A stretch of 64,000 nucleotides of DNA from Psychrobacter glacincola (lineage in GTDB: Bacteria; Pseudomonadota; Gammaproteobacteria; Pseudomonadales; Moraxellaceae): NCBI GenBank assembly GCA_001411745.2, contig LIQB01000005.1:184805-248804 (forward strand), given 5' to 3'. This document shows positions 36,981 through 44,980 of this stretch, piece by piece. The notes beneath the pieces were generated by a model. The model was not told where the DNA came from and made no database searches. It saw nothing but the letters and a program-made list of their open reading frames with translations. Each line of letters begins with the position of its first letter. The first letter of the stretch is position 1. The position numbers and the translations under genes were made by a program.

Positions 36981-38300
36981 ATGTACGTTATTAAATCTCT
37001 ACCAGCTTTGACCACGTTAAAAAATCTAAGCCGCTATAGCGCCTATGCTATAACGCTTAGCGTTTGTGCAGTTATTTCTTCAAGCATATCAGCAAGCACT
37101 GCCTCACCCACTACTGGTAACCTTAATCAAAATTTATCATCTTGGCAGCAAATAGAGGCGCAAGGTAGCAATCAAGACGTCTACTTTTATGCATGGGGCG
37201 GTGATCCACAGATCAACGCCTATCTACAGTGGGCTGCCAAGCAAGTCGATGATAAATATAATATTAACTTGGTTCATGTCAAACTGAGCGACACCAGTGA
37301 AGCAGTTAGCCGTGTACTTGCAGAAAAGTCCGCCAACAACAATGATAAAGGCAGCGTTGACCTCATCTGGATAAATGGTGCCAACTTTGCCACCATGAGT
37401 GAGAATTCGTTATTACTGAAACAATGGGCGAACAAGCTCCCTAACTTTCCCTTGACCGACCCAGAGAACAATCCTGCCGTTAACTTTGATTTTGGTGTAC
37501 CGACCAATGGTATGGAAGCGCCATGGGGTCAAGCTTCGCTGACTTTTTATTACGACAGTTTATCAACGAATAAGCCACCAACCACTTTAAATCAGCTGAT
37601 TAATTGGACCGCGCAAAATCCTGGACGCTTTAGCTATCCAAAGCCGCCTGACTTTTTAGGAATGAGCTTCTTAAAATATGCCTTAGTCATGCTACACGAG
37701 CAAAATGATGCTAAAACAGGCGAAAATATCAAGGCACAACTCAACCTGCCAGCCACTGAGCAAAATACAGACATGGTATTGGCTCCCTTATGGGCATTTT
37801 TAGATGACTTACATCCCACTCTATGGCGTAAGGGTGAGCAATTTGTGCAAACGGGCGCGCACATGCGGCGTTTGGTCGATGATACCGAGCTGAGTTTGGC
37901 CTTTACTTTTTCTGCACCTGAAGTACCCGCGGCCGTGCAGCGTTATGATTTACCCCAGAGCATTCGTAGCTATGCAATGAGTGATGGCAGCTTAAGCAAC
38001 ACCCATTTTGTGGCCATTCCTTATAACGCCAGCCATCCGCAAGCCGCGCAGCTGGTCGCCAACTTTTTTCTGAGTCCAGAAGCACAGGCCAAAAAGCAAA
38101 CCCCTGATATATGGGGTGATAAAACCGTACTCGTTCCCTCTACGCTCAATCCTGAACAACAAGCGCTATTCAAAGACAATAAACCACACCCTAGCGCCCT
38201 GCCCTTTGATAGCATCAAACGTACCGTGAGTGAACCACATCCAAGCTGGGTTGATGCCATTATGCAAGGCTGGCAAGCGCGTTATGGGGTCAGCCCATGA
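36981..38300 (+). CDS. ynjB: ABC transporter substrate-binding protein (YnjB-like)
   Basis: A 439-residue periplasmic binding protein with a signal peptide ending near SSSISAS. The sequence DVYFYAWGGDPQINAYLQWA, WINGANFATM and PWGQASLTFYYDS is typical of the YnjB branch of iron/thiamine-type extracellular solute-binding proteins. The next gene overlaps its stop by 4 bp (ATGA), so the permease is translationally coupled. E. coli ynjBCD and ynjF have the same gene order; the substrate is not known there. Confidence 0.88.
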   Translation: MYVIKSLPALTTLKNLSRYSAYAITLSVCAVISSSISASTASPTTGNLNQNLSSWQQIEAQGSNQDVYFYAWGGDPQINAYLQWAAKQVDDKYNINLVHVKLSDTSEAVSRVLAEKSANNNDKGSVDLIWINGANFATMSENSLLLKQWANKLPNFPLTDPENNPAVNFDFGVPTNGMEAPWGQASLTFYYDSLSTNKPPTTLNQLINWTAQNPGRFSYPKPPDFLGMSFLKYALVMLHEQNDAKTGENIKAQLNLPATEQNTDMVLAPLWAFLDDLHPTLWRKGEQFVQTGAHMRRLVDDTELSLAFTFSAPEVPAAVQRYDLPQSIRSYAMSDGSLSNTHFVAIPYNASHPQAAQLVANFFLSPEAQAKKQTPDIWGDKTVLVPSTLNPEQQALFKDNKPHPSALPFDSIKRTVSEPHPSWVDAIMQGWQARYGVSP

Positions 38301-40084
38301 GTAAAAATACTAATAATAAAACGGCAAAAGAAAAAGTCCATTCTGCAACAATTACTGGCATAACCGCGCCTGATAAAACAGATCTATTTACGCGTATCGT
38401 CTCCTTGAGTCCGATATTTTTACTGCTGCTACTGATATTACCAGTACTCGGTGGTTTGGTGTGCGTGCTGTTACCTGCCTTTAGCTGGGTGCCTGCACTT
38501 GAGCAAACGACTGTTAGTCTACAAGGCTTTCATGATCTTTGGCAGACGCCTGGTCTTACTCAAATGGTCGCTTTAAGTATCGCTACTGGATTGATAAGTA
38601 CGTTACTCGCTTTTGTCATGACCTTAATGATTTTGGCGGCGTTTTTTAATAGCGTTTGGCTGACCCGTATTGAGCATTTACTTAGTCCAATCTTGGTCAT
38701 TCCTCATGCAGCAGCAGCCATTGCGGTTGGTTTTTTAATTGCGCCTTCTGGTATGTTTTCACGCCTTATATCACCATGGCTAAGTGGCTGGGAATTGGCT
38801 CCAGACGGTATATTTCCACATGACCCCTACGGCATCAGTATTATCTTGGGTTTGACGTTGAAAGAGCTGCCATTTTTATTATTAATGGCACTAGGTGCTT
38901 TGGCACAACCAGAGCTTGGTAAAAAGCTACGTCAGCAGTATAAAGTCGCGCTAAATCTCGGCTATTACCCCATTACTGCCTTTTTTAAAGCGGTACTTCC
39001 TGTCCTCTATCCTTTTTTACGTTTGCCTATCTTAGCCGTGCTTGCCTATGCCAGTGCTAGCGTAGAAATGCCATTGATACTCGGTCCAAACACACCGCCA
39101 ACGCTGGCGGTTACTATCATGCAATGGTTTAACGATGTGGATTTAAACCTACGCATAAAAGCCTCGGCGGGCGCGTTATTGCAGCTGGCGTTGACGGGTG
39201 GTTTAATCGCTTTGTGGCTGGGTGCTGAGAAAGCGATAAAAACTTGCTTTAATGGCATGTTAATTAATGGTAAGCGCCACTATGCCGATGTCATATGGCA
39301 AAAAATCACCGCCGCGTTGACCACTGTGGTGATTGGCTTTATCTTGCTGGCGCTCGTTGGTCTGGTCATGTGGTCAGTAGCTGGTTTTTGGCGTTTCCCA
39401 GCTGTATTGCCAGAGCAGTTAGTGTTATTACATTTTCAAAGCGCCTTTACGCAAATGGGTACGCCGCTATTTAATACCATTACAATCGGTATCGTGAGTA
39501 CTGTATTTGCCATTGTGCTGACTTTATTGTGTTTAGAAGCTGAGCAATTAAGTAAAAAGCCACTTTCAAAATTTACCAGTTTAATTATCTATTTGCCGCT
39601 GTTAGTGCCGAGCATTGCTTTTTTATTTGGCTTAGTATGGCTACAGCAACTGGTGAATAATCAAACGGCATTTTTTAATGTGGCATTTACCCATCTGCTC
39701 TTTGTGCTGCCCTATGTTTTTTTATCGCTTGCTAGCAGTTATCGACGTCTAGACCCTCGTTTTGCTCATGTAGCGGCAAGCCTTGGTGCGACGCCAGCCA
39801 AAGTATTTTTGCAGGTGAAATTACCACAACTGTTTGCGCCGATTTTGATTGCCATTGCTCTTGGTTTGGCGATTAGCTTCGGTCAATACTTGCCGACGTT
39901 ACTGGCAGGCGGCGGACGTATAGCCACCATCACTACCGAAGCGGTGACTCTCGCCAATGGTGCCAGTAGACGCACCAGTGCGGTGTATGCCATCATCCAA
40001 ATGGCGCTACCGTTAATTGGGTTTATATTGGCGTGGGTATTGCCAAAGTACTTCTTTAAAAGTGGCAGCAACAGCAGCCGTTAA
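38297..40084 (+). CDS. ynjC: ABC transporter permease (YnjC-like), double permease
   Basis: A 595-residue inner-membrane protein holding two fused binding-protein-dependent permease domains: the first about 70-310 (with the EAA-like YKVALNLGYYPITAFFKAVLPVLYP), the second about 385-585 (with FAHVAASLGATPAKVFLQVKLPQL). Each has about six helices. Overlap with ynjB and the adjacent ATPase gene make a YnjBCD-type transporter. ThiP/FbpB-type permeases have the same two-domain form. The substrate remains unknown. Confidence 0.88.
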   Translation: MSKNTNNKTAKEKVHSATITGITAPDKTDLFTRIVSLSPIFLLLLLILPVLGGLVCVLLPAFSWVPALEQTTVSLQGFHDLWQTPGLTQMVALSIATGLISTLLAFVMTLMILAAFFNSVWLTRIEHLLSPILVIPHAAAAIAVGFLIAPSGMFSRLISPWLSGWELAPDGIFPHDPYGISIILGLTLKELPFLLLMALGALAQPELGKKLRQQYKVALNLGYYPITAFFKAVLPVLYPFLRLPILAVLAYASASVEMPLILGPNTPPTLAVTIMQWFNDVDLNLRIKASAGALLQLALTGGLIALWLGAEKAIKTCFNGMLINGKRHYADVIWQKITAALTTVVIGFILLALVGLVMWSVAGFWRFPAVLPEQLVLLHFQSAFTQMGTPLFNTITIGIVSTVFAIVLTLLCLEAEQLSKKPLSKFTSLIIYLPLLVPSIAFLFGLVWLQQLVNNQTAFFNVAFTHLLFVLPYVFLSLASSYRRLDPRFAHVAASLGATPAKVFLQVKLPQLFAPILIAIALGLAISFGQYLPTLLAGGGRIATITTEAVTLANGASRRTSAVYAIIQMALPLIGFILAWVLPKYFFKSGSNSSR

Positions 40085-40183
40085 AACGTTTTTTAAAATA
40101 TATTCGTTTTGAAGAGCACTGATTCTAAATAGCACTAATTTTGAAAAACAACTCCCTATAAAAACGCAGATAAAGGGCTCTTG

Positions 40184-40840
40184 ATGCAATCCTCTTTACA
40201 GATAAAAGACTTACAGTTATATCGACAAGGCACGCTACTCCTCAGCCTAGATGAGCAGATTGCTGGTGGTGAAATATTGACTGTCATGGGCCCATCTGGC
40301 AGTGGTAAATCTAGTTTATTGAATTGGCTCACAGGTATATTGCCAAATGGTTTTACCGCTACTGGTGAGGTCTGGTTAAATGATAAAAATGTAAGCCATC
40401 TGCCGACGCACCTGCGTCATATTGGGGTACTGTATCAAGATGCTCTGCTATTTTCGCATTTATCGGTCGCCGGTAATATTGCTTTTGCGATGCCTAAAGA
40501 CAATAAGAATAGCGCTGAGAAGCTCAATAAAAAACAGCGCTTTGAAAAAATAGAGCAGGCACTTGAACAAGTTGGTTTAGCAGGCATGGGAAATCGCCAT
40601 CCTGACAATTTATCGGGCGGACAACAAGCACGAGTTGCACTACTGCGCACTTTGCTCAGCGAGCCAAAAGCGATACTACTCGATGAGCCTTTTAGCAAGC
40701 TCGATACCCAGCTGCGAGTAGATACGCGTCAATTAGTATTCGATCAAATCCGCACTCATAAGCTCCCCGCCATCATGGTCACCCACGATTATAGCGATGC
40801 TGAAGCCGCAAACGGTAAAGTCATTCATTTAGAACTGTAG
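40184..40840 (+). CDS. ynjD: ABC transporter ATP-binding protein (YnjD-like)
   Basis: A 218-residue ATPase with Walker A GPSGSGKSS, Q-loop VLYQDALLF, signature LSGGQQAR, Walker B AILLDEPFSKLD and H-loop VTHDY. The start at 40184 is 6 nt after AAGGG; a TTG one codon earlier is too close. It energises import through the double permease encoded ~100 bp upstream. The Walker B extension DEPFSKLD fits importers of the iron/thiamine/YnjD class. Confidence 0.88.
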   Translation: MQSSLQIKDLQLYRQGTLLLSLDEQIAGGEILTVMGPSGSGKSSLLNWLTGILPNGFTATGEVWLNDKNVSHLPTHLRHIGVLYQDALLFSHLSVAGNIAFAMPKDNKNSAEKLNKKQRFEKIEQALEQVGLAGMGNRHPDNLSGGQQARVALLRTLLSEPKAILLDEPFSKLDTQLRVDTRQLVFDQIRTHKLPAIMVTHDYSDAEAANGKVIHLEL

Positions 40841-40904
40841 TTTTAGAGTTCTAGTTTTATACATAAAATCTTAAACGTCAAAGCGAAATACAAAAGGCAA
40901 GCGC

Positions 40905-41540
40905 ATGCTAGATAAATTTCTTACGCCCATGATTAAGCCGATACTAAGCCCTGTCGTCGTTGTCTTGCACAAACGCGGTATTACGGCTGATCAACTCACG
41001 GTGGCAGGCTTTTTAATCGGTATGTTAGCCTTGCCGTTACTCGCATTTGAGCTTTGGTATGGCGCACTGGCAGCCATTGCATTAAATCGTATTTTTGATG
41101 GTCTTGATGGCGCTTTAGCCCGTTATGCAAAGCAAAGCTCAAGCGCAGGCGGCTATTTAGATATTACGCTCGACTTTCTCTTTTATGCAGCAGTTCCGCT
41201 GGGTTTTATCTTGGCAAATCCTGAACAGAATGCCATTGCTGGCGCTTTATTACTCGCCACCTTTATTGGCACAGGCTCTAGCTTCTTAGCGTTTGCCATT
41301 GCTGCGGAAAAGTTTACACTGGATAAACCACAGTTTAAATATAAAAGCTTTTATTACTTAAACGGTTTGACTGAGGGCACCGAAACCATCGCACTGTTTG
41401 TCGCCTTTTGCCTGTGGCCACAGCACTTTGTATTACTCGCCAGCATTTTTGCCACTGCCTGCGCGATTACGATTTTTACCCGTATCCATGGCGGCTACCA
41501 TACCCTTAAGCAGCTAGAAATAGATAAAAACAGTATATAA
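40905..41540 (+). CDS. ynjF: CDP-alcohol phosphatidyltransferase family protein (YnjF-like)
   Basis: A 211-residue inner-membrane enzyme with the CDP-alcohol phosphotransferase motif DG-x2-AR-x8-G-x3-D-x3-D visible as DGLDGALARYAKQSSSAGGYLDITLD at about residues 67-92, and about six membrane helices. It would join a CDP-linked lipid to an unknown alcohol. E. coli ynjF sits downstream of ynjBCD too, so the association is conserved. The acceptor is unknown. Confidence 0.85.
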   Translation: MLDKFLTPMIKPILSPVVVVLHKRGITADQLTVAGFLIGMLALPLLAFELWYGALAAIALNRIFDGLDGALARYAKQSSSAGGYLDITLDFLFYAAVPLGFILANPEQNAIAGALLLATFIGTGSSFLAFAIAAEKFTLDKPQFKYKSFYYLNGLTEGTETIALFVAFCLWPQHFVLLASIFATACAITIFTRIHGGYHTLKQLEIDKNSI

Positions 41541-41564
41541 ATAGAATAAGTTAAGAGGCAGCTA

Positions 41565-42374
41565 ATGACTAACGAAGTATGGTGGCGGCTTGGGTTCTTT
41601 TTAAGCATTTTAGTGATTATGATGCTGATAGAATGGCGCATGCCTGCACGTCAAGCACCGATAAAAAGCAGCAAACGCTGGTTCGCTAACTTTGGCTTGG
41701 TTTTTATCTCGTCAGTTATTGCTCGTCTAGCGGTGCCTGTCGGTCTAACGGCTGCGGCGCTGTATAATCAGCAGCATGGGATTGGTCTATTTAATATCAT
41801 CAATTTGCCAAGCATCGTCGTCGTCATACTAAGCTTGATATTGCTCGACATCATCATTTACTGGCAGCATCGATTATTTCACCGCGTGCCTATGCTATGG
41901 CGCTTGCATAAAGTCCATCACGCTGATGCACATGTCGATGCCAGTACAGGACTTAGATTTCATCCCATTGAAATCGTTTTAAGCATTCTAGTAAAGCTCG
42001 TTGCCGTCAGCTTATTGGGTGTTCCTGCCATCGCAGTATTGATATTTGAGATTGCTTTAAATGGCTTAGCAATATTTAACCATGCCAATATCCGCCTGCC
42101 ACCTGCGCTTGAAAAACCGCTACGCTTAATATTCATGACCCAGATTTTGCACCGTATTCACCATAGCCAACGCGTTAGTGAGACCAACTCAAATTATGGC
42201 TTTAGTGTCATTTGGTGGGATTGGATTTTTGGTAGTTATAAGGGTAAAGCAAAGCTGTCTGATAATGAGCTAGATATTGGACTAAAAGAATACCCAGCAG
42301 CCAAACACAATGCCTCGCTATGGGGATTGTTAACCATGCCATTTAGCAATGACTTGGTTAAGAAAAACAAATAA
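41565..42374 (+). CDS. Sterol desaturase / fatty acid hydroxylase family protein
   Basis: A 269-residue membrane protein of the fatty acid hydroxylase superfamily, di-iron enzymes that add or remove hydrogens from lipids. The histidine clusters are clear: HRLFH (about 105-109), HKVHHAD (about 118-124) and HRIHHSQR (about 202-209), with FHPIE between. Four helices surround them. It starts 24 bp after the ynjF-like gene and is probably cotranscribed, which suggests a lipid-modifying role. The lipid is unknown. Confidence 0.85.
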   Translation: MTNEVWWRLGFFLSILVIMMLIEWRMPARQAPIKSSKRWFANFGLVFISSVIARLAVPVGLTAAALYNQQHGIGLFNIINLPSIVVVILSLILLDIIIYWQHRLFHRVPMLWRLHKVHHADAHVDASTGLRFHPIEIVLSILVKLVAVSLLGVPAIAVLIFEIALNGLAIFNHANIRLPPALEKPLRLIFMTQILHRIHHSQRVSETNSNYGFSVIWWDWIFGSYKGKAKLSDNELDIGLKEYPAAKHNASLWGLLTMPFSNDLVKKNK

Positions 42375-42423
42375 CTGTCGCGATGCCGTCTAGCTTTGAA
42401 TGTAAGTCAAAGTTACAAACAAC

Positions 42424-42439
42424 TTGAGCATTCACTGAA
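42424..42439. promoter_or_regulatory. Weak TetR-type operator copy
   Basis: TTGAGCATTCACTGAA matches the 16-bp palindrome found at 33942 at 12 of 16 positions. It lies 7 bp before a better copy, as if the sites form a cluster. Confidence 0.3.
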
Positions 42440-42446
42440 ATATAAT

Positions 42447-42462
42447 TTGAACGATTACTCAA
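42447..42462. promoter_or_regulatory. TetR-type operator before ahpD-like gene (site 1)
   Basis: TTGAACGATTACTCAA is a 16-bp palindrome close to those before doxX and tetR. It lies 151 bp before the AhpD-like ATG. Confidence 0.65.
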
Positions 42463-42518
42463 AATGGATTATAGTAGCTGCAGTTGTTGAGCGACTCACG
42501 AAAATCTCACTTATTAAA

Positions 42519-42534
42519 CTGAGCAATCACTCAA
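42519..42534. promoter_or_regulatory. TetR-type operator before ahpD-like gene (site 2)
   Basis: CTGAGCAATCACTCAA, a second copy of the 16-bp palindrome, 79 bp before the ATG at 42613. Its position suits blocking of a promoter just upstream of the gene. Confidence 0.65.
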
Positions 42535-42612
42535 CTATATAATAGGTTCTCAAGTCGCTTCTACACACTTACTTTTACAACAATTCACTAATAATGATTA
42601 AAAGGTTTTAAT

Positions 42613-43167
42613 ATGACTGAATTCACCCTACACGACAAAGACACAGCCCCAGCAGCAAGCAAAGATTTGCTTGATGTATCTATCAAAGCATTTGGCATGG
42701 TACCTAATCTACATGCCGTCATGGCTGAAGCGCCTGGCTTGCTCGAAGGCTACCAACAGCTACATCAACTGTTTTTAGACAGCAGTTTTGATGATGAGGA
42801 AACCACTGTTGTATGGCAAACCATCAACGTCGAGCATGAGTGTCATTATTGCGTCCCTGCTCATACAGGTATTGCCAAAAGTATGAAAGTAAATGATGCA
42901 ATCACCGAAGCATTGCGTAACGAGACGCCACTACCAACTCCAAAACTAGAAGCATTACGCGACTTTACGCTATCGGTCGTTCGTGATCGTGGTAATGTAA
43001 ATGATGACGCAGTTCAAGCGTTCTTAGATGCAGGCTTTACTAAACGTCAGATTTTAGAAGTGGTTCTTGCAGCGGCTCAAAAAGTAATGAGCAACTACAC
43101 CAACCATTTGGCCAACACGCCAATCGACAAGCCTTTCGAAAAGTTTGAATGGCATAAAGCTGTCTAA
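42613..43167 (+). CDS. Carboxymuconolactone decarboxylase/AhpD-like protein
   Basis: A 184-residue soluble protein of the CMD/AhpD family. The redox motif is C-x2-C in NVEHECHYCVPAHTGIAK (about residues 74-91), with the family's His five residues after the second-to-last position. The second half matches the AhpD-like helical fold (ALRDFTLSVVRDRGNV). Such proteins can have weak alkylhydroperoxidase or peroxidase activity, using the cysteine pair. The gene is alone between two strong regulatory signals: operator copies upstream and a stem-loop downstream. It is probably induced when the TetR repressor at 44184 is released. Confidence 0.85.
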   Translation: MTEFTLHDKDTAPAASKDLLDVSIKAFGMVPNLHAVMAEAPGLLEGYQQLHQLFLDSSFDDEETTVVWQTINVEHECHYCVPAHTGIAKSMKVNDAITEALRNETPLPTPKLEALRDFTLSVVRDRGNVNDDAVQAFLDAGFTKRQILEVVLAAAQKVMSNYTNHLANTPIDKPFEKFEWHKAV

Positions 43168-43207
43168 TTGAAGCTGACTAATTGTGTAAAATACAAATTG
43201 TGTAAAA

Positions 43208-43253
43208 TACAAAGGGCTATTCTAGATTATTTTATTTAGGATAGCCCTTTGTA
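43208..43253 (+). terminator. Long stem-loop after ahpD-like gene
   Basis: A 17-bp stem (TACAAAGGGCTATTCTA / TAGGATAGCCCTTTGTA, one G-U pair) with a 12-nt loop. A tandem 16-bp repeat (ATTGTGTAAAATACAA at 43181 and 43197) runs into its left arm. Confidence 0.75.
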
Positions 43254-43336
43254 TAAGGCCTATAAGAAAACATCATATACAAGTAAGTACAGTATATAAG
43301 AAGACCATTTATCTAAGCATACAATAAGGAGCCACT

Positions 43337-43990
43337 ATGAGTGATTTAAAAAAACCATTACGAATAGATATCGTGTCAGACGTTGTGTGCCCTTGGTGCG
43401 CTATCGGCTATAGTCAACTAGCCGAGGCATTAAAACAAACCAACACGCCGCACGAGATTCACTGGCATCCATTTGAGTTAAATCCTAATACGCCGCACGA
43501 AGGACGAAACTATCGTGAGCATATCATGGAGAAGTACGGTACGACTGCTGAAAACATTCAAGAGAACCGAGCTAGAATGACAGAAGTAGGTGCTGAAGCT
43601 GGATTTGATTTTCAGTTTACCGATGACTTTCGTACTTACAATACTTTTAATGCGCATCAGTTGCTGCATTGGGCCGATCAACAAGGGCGTATGCATGAGC
43701 TAAAGCAAGCATTGTTCGTCGCACATTTCGTCGATAATAAAAATGTGGCTGACAGTGCTGTACTTGCAGATGTGGCAGCAGAAATCGGACTGGATCGTAG
43801 CGAAGCACTGGCGGTCTTAGAAGATCAGCGATTTGCTGCAGCGGTAGAAAAAGAAAAGCAGCATTGGCAGCAACAAGGCATTCAAAGTGTGCCATCTATG
43901 GTTTTCAATGAGCGTCATTTAATTAGCGGCGCACAAGGTATTGAAAATTATAAAAGCATTTTGCAGCAGTTAGCTGACATGCCAGACTAA
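43337..43990 (+). CDS. DsbA family oxidoreductase, FrnE-like
   Basis: A 217-residue thioredoxin-fold protein of the DsbA/FrnE (2-hydroxychromene-2-carboxylate isomerase-like) type. The active motif is CPWC in IVSDVVCPWCAIGYSQL near residue 18. No signal peptide is visible, so it acts in the cytoplasm, like FrnE of Deinococcus. Other family features are the IHWHPFELNPNTP loop and the cis-proline region IQSVPSMVFNERHLISGAQG. AAGGAG precedes the ATG. It may protect thiols during electrophile or oxidative stress; neighbouring genes point the same way. Confidence 0.88.
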   Translation: MSDLKKPLRIDIVSDVVCPWCAIGYSQLAEALKQTNTPHEIHWHPFELNPNTPHEGRNYREHIMEKYGTTAENIQENRARMTEVGAEAGFDFQFTDDFRTYNTFNAHQLLHWADQQGRMHELKQALFVAHFVDNKNVADSAVLADVAAEIGLDRSEALAVLEDQRFAAAVEKEKQHWQQQGIQSVPSMVFNERHLISGAQGIENYKSILQQLADMPD

Positions 43991-44039
43991 ACAATGAAGT
44001 CATGGTTTAGTCTTCAAAGCTGAGAGTTTTAGAAAAGCT

Positions 44040-44099
44040 AAGGGTTTTAGAGTTACTGTATAGCCCGAGACTATACAGTAACGCTAAAACCCTTTTTTT
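44040..44099 (+). terminator. Strong terminator after frnE-like gene
   Basis: AAGGGTTTTAGAGTTACTGT and the mirrored ACAGTAACGCTAAAACCC form a stem of over 20 bp with a 7-nt loop, followed by TTTTTTT. It lies between convergent genes (the FrnE-like gene and tetR). Confidence 0.95.
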
Positions 44100-44183
44100 C
44101 ATACCAAAAATATCTTAGCAATCAGCCTTACTTAATCGGCAATAACCCTTTAGCAGTGCTTATTTGCAAATAGTCAACATGAA

Positions 44184-44795
44184 CTACACGCCAACAGGCT
44201 TATCAATACGCAGCGCTTCTATAGAGAGTGCCATATCTTCAGCTAACGCTTGCACCGCTGCACTCTCGACATCACGCTGCGCAAAAGCACGCAATCCCAT
44301 CACTTCGGCCTGCAAGCGACGACCTAACCTAGTCGGATCCAACTTACTATCAAGCTCACCCAGCCGCTGTGCTTCGGTAAAGTAATTTATAAAACGCAGC
44401 TCCATACCTGCCAGCAGCATTTCAACTTTTTGTAGCGCTGTCTGCTCACGAGCACCAAGCTCCAGTAAGCTTTTGACCAGCATGCAAGCCTGACTCGGCA
44501 GCCCTTTATCACGAATACCGCCCAGCTGACGCACGAAAGCGGCTAACCCCAACAGCGGCGATTGATAAGCGCCCATTACCCGCTCAAGCTCACTCAAACC
44601 TAGGCGAGCATAGTAGTCTAACGCTTCTTGAAATAATCCATCTTTACTGCCAAACGCAGCATAAATGCTTCCTGGACGCATATCGAGCGCCTCTTCTATG
44701 TCTTTTAACGAAGTAGCATGAAAGCCTTTTTGCCAAAAAAGCTGTAACGCGCGTTCTAAGGCATCCTGACGGTTATAAAGTGCGGTACGTGACAT
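44184..44795 (-). CDS. TetR family repressor
   Basis: A 203-residue TetR-family regulator. The N-terminal helix-turn-helix region (RQDALERALQLFWQKGFHATSLKDIEEALDMRPGSIYAAFGSK) is typical, as is the C-terminal ligand domain, which resembles the YcdC/AcuR-like set with YTEAQRLGELD. A palindrome sits 57 bp before its ATG and copies occur before the doxX and ahpD-like genes. I infer that it represses these and itself. The inducing ligand is unknown; the target genes suggest oxidants or electrophiles. Confidence 0.88.
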   Translation of the reverse strand: MSRTALYNRQDALERALQLFWQKGFHATSLKDIEEALDMRPGSIYAAFGSKDGLFQEALDYYARLGLSELERVMGAYQSPLLGLAAFVRQLGGIRDKGLPSQACMLVKSLLELGAREQTALQKVEMLLAGMELRFINYFTEAQRLGELDSKLDPTRLGRRLQAEVMGLRAFAQRDVESAAVQALAEDMALSIEALRIDKPVGV

Positions 44796-44851
44796 AGTTT
44801 TTCCATCTCAAAAGCTGTAATCTCATATAAAAACAAGCACAGCGATAAAAT

Positions 44852-44867
44852 TTGAATGATTGCTCAA
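44852..44867. promoter_or_regulatory. TetR-type operator upstream of tetR
   Basis: TTGAATGATTGCTCAA, a 16-bp palindrome, about 57 bp before the tetR start codon. It matches the three other strong copies in the window and suggests autoregulation. Confidence 0.7.
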
Positions 44868-44924
44868 TTTTATATCGAATGGCATTCTTAGTCCAGTAAA
44901 GTTAATTTACAAAGCAAATATCTT

Positions 44925-44958
44925 ATTTAGCCATTGGTAGCAATATTAATGGCTAAAT
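44925..44958 (-). terminator. Stem-loop after aldehyde dehydrogenase gene
   Basis: A perfect 11-bp stem (ATTTAGCCATT / AATGGCTAAAT) with a 12-nt loop lies 22 bp after the aldehyde dehydrogenase stop and before tetR. No U-tract is present. Confidence 0.55.
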
Positions 44959-44980
44959 GAGATATGAAAGCGCCCAACGT

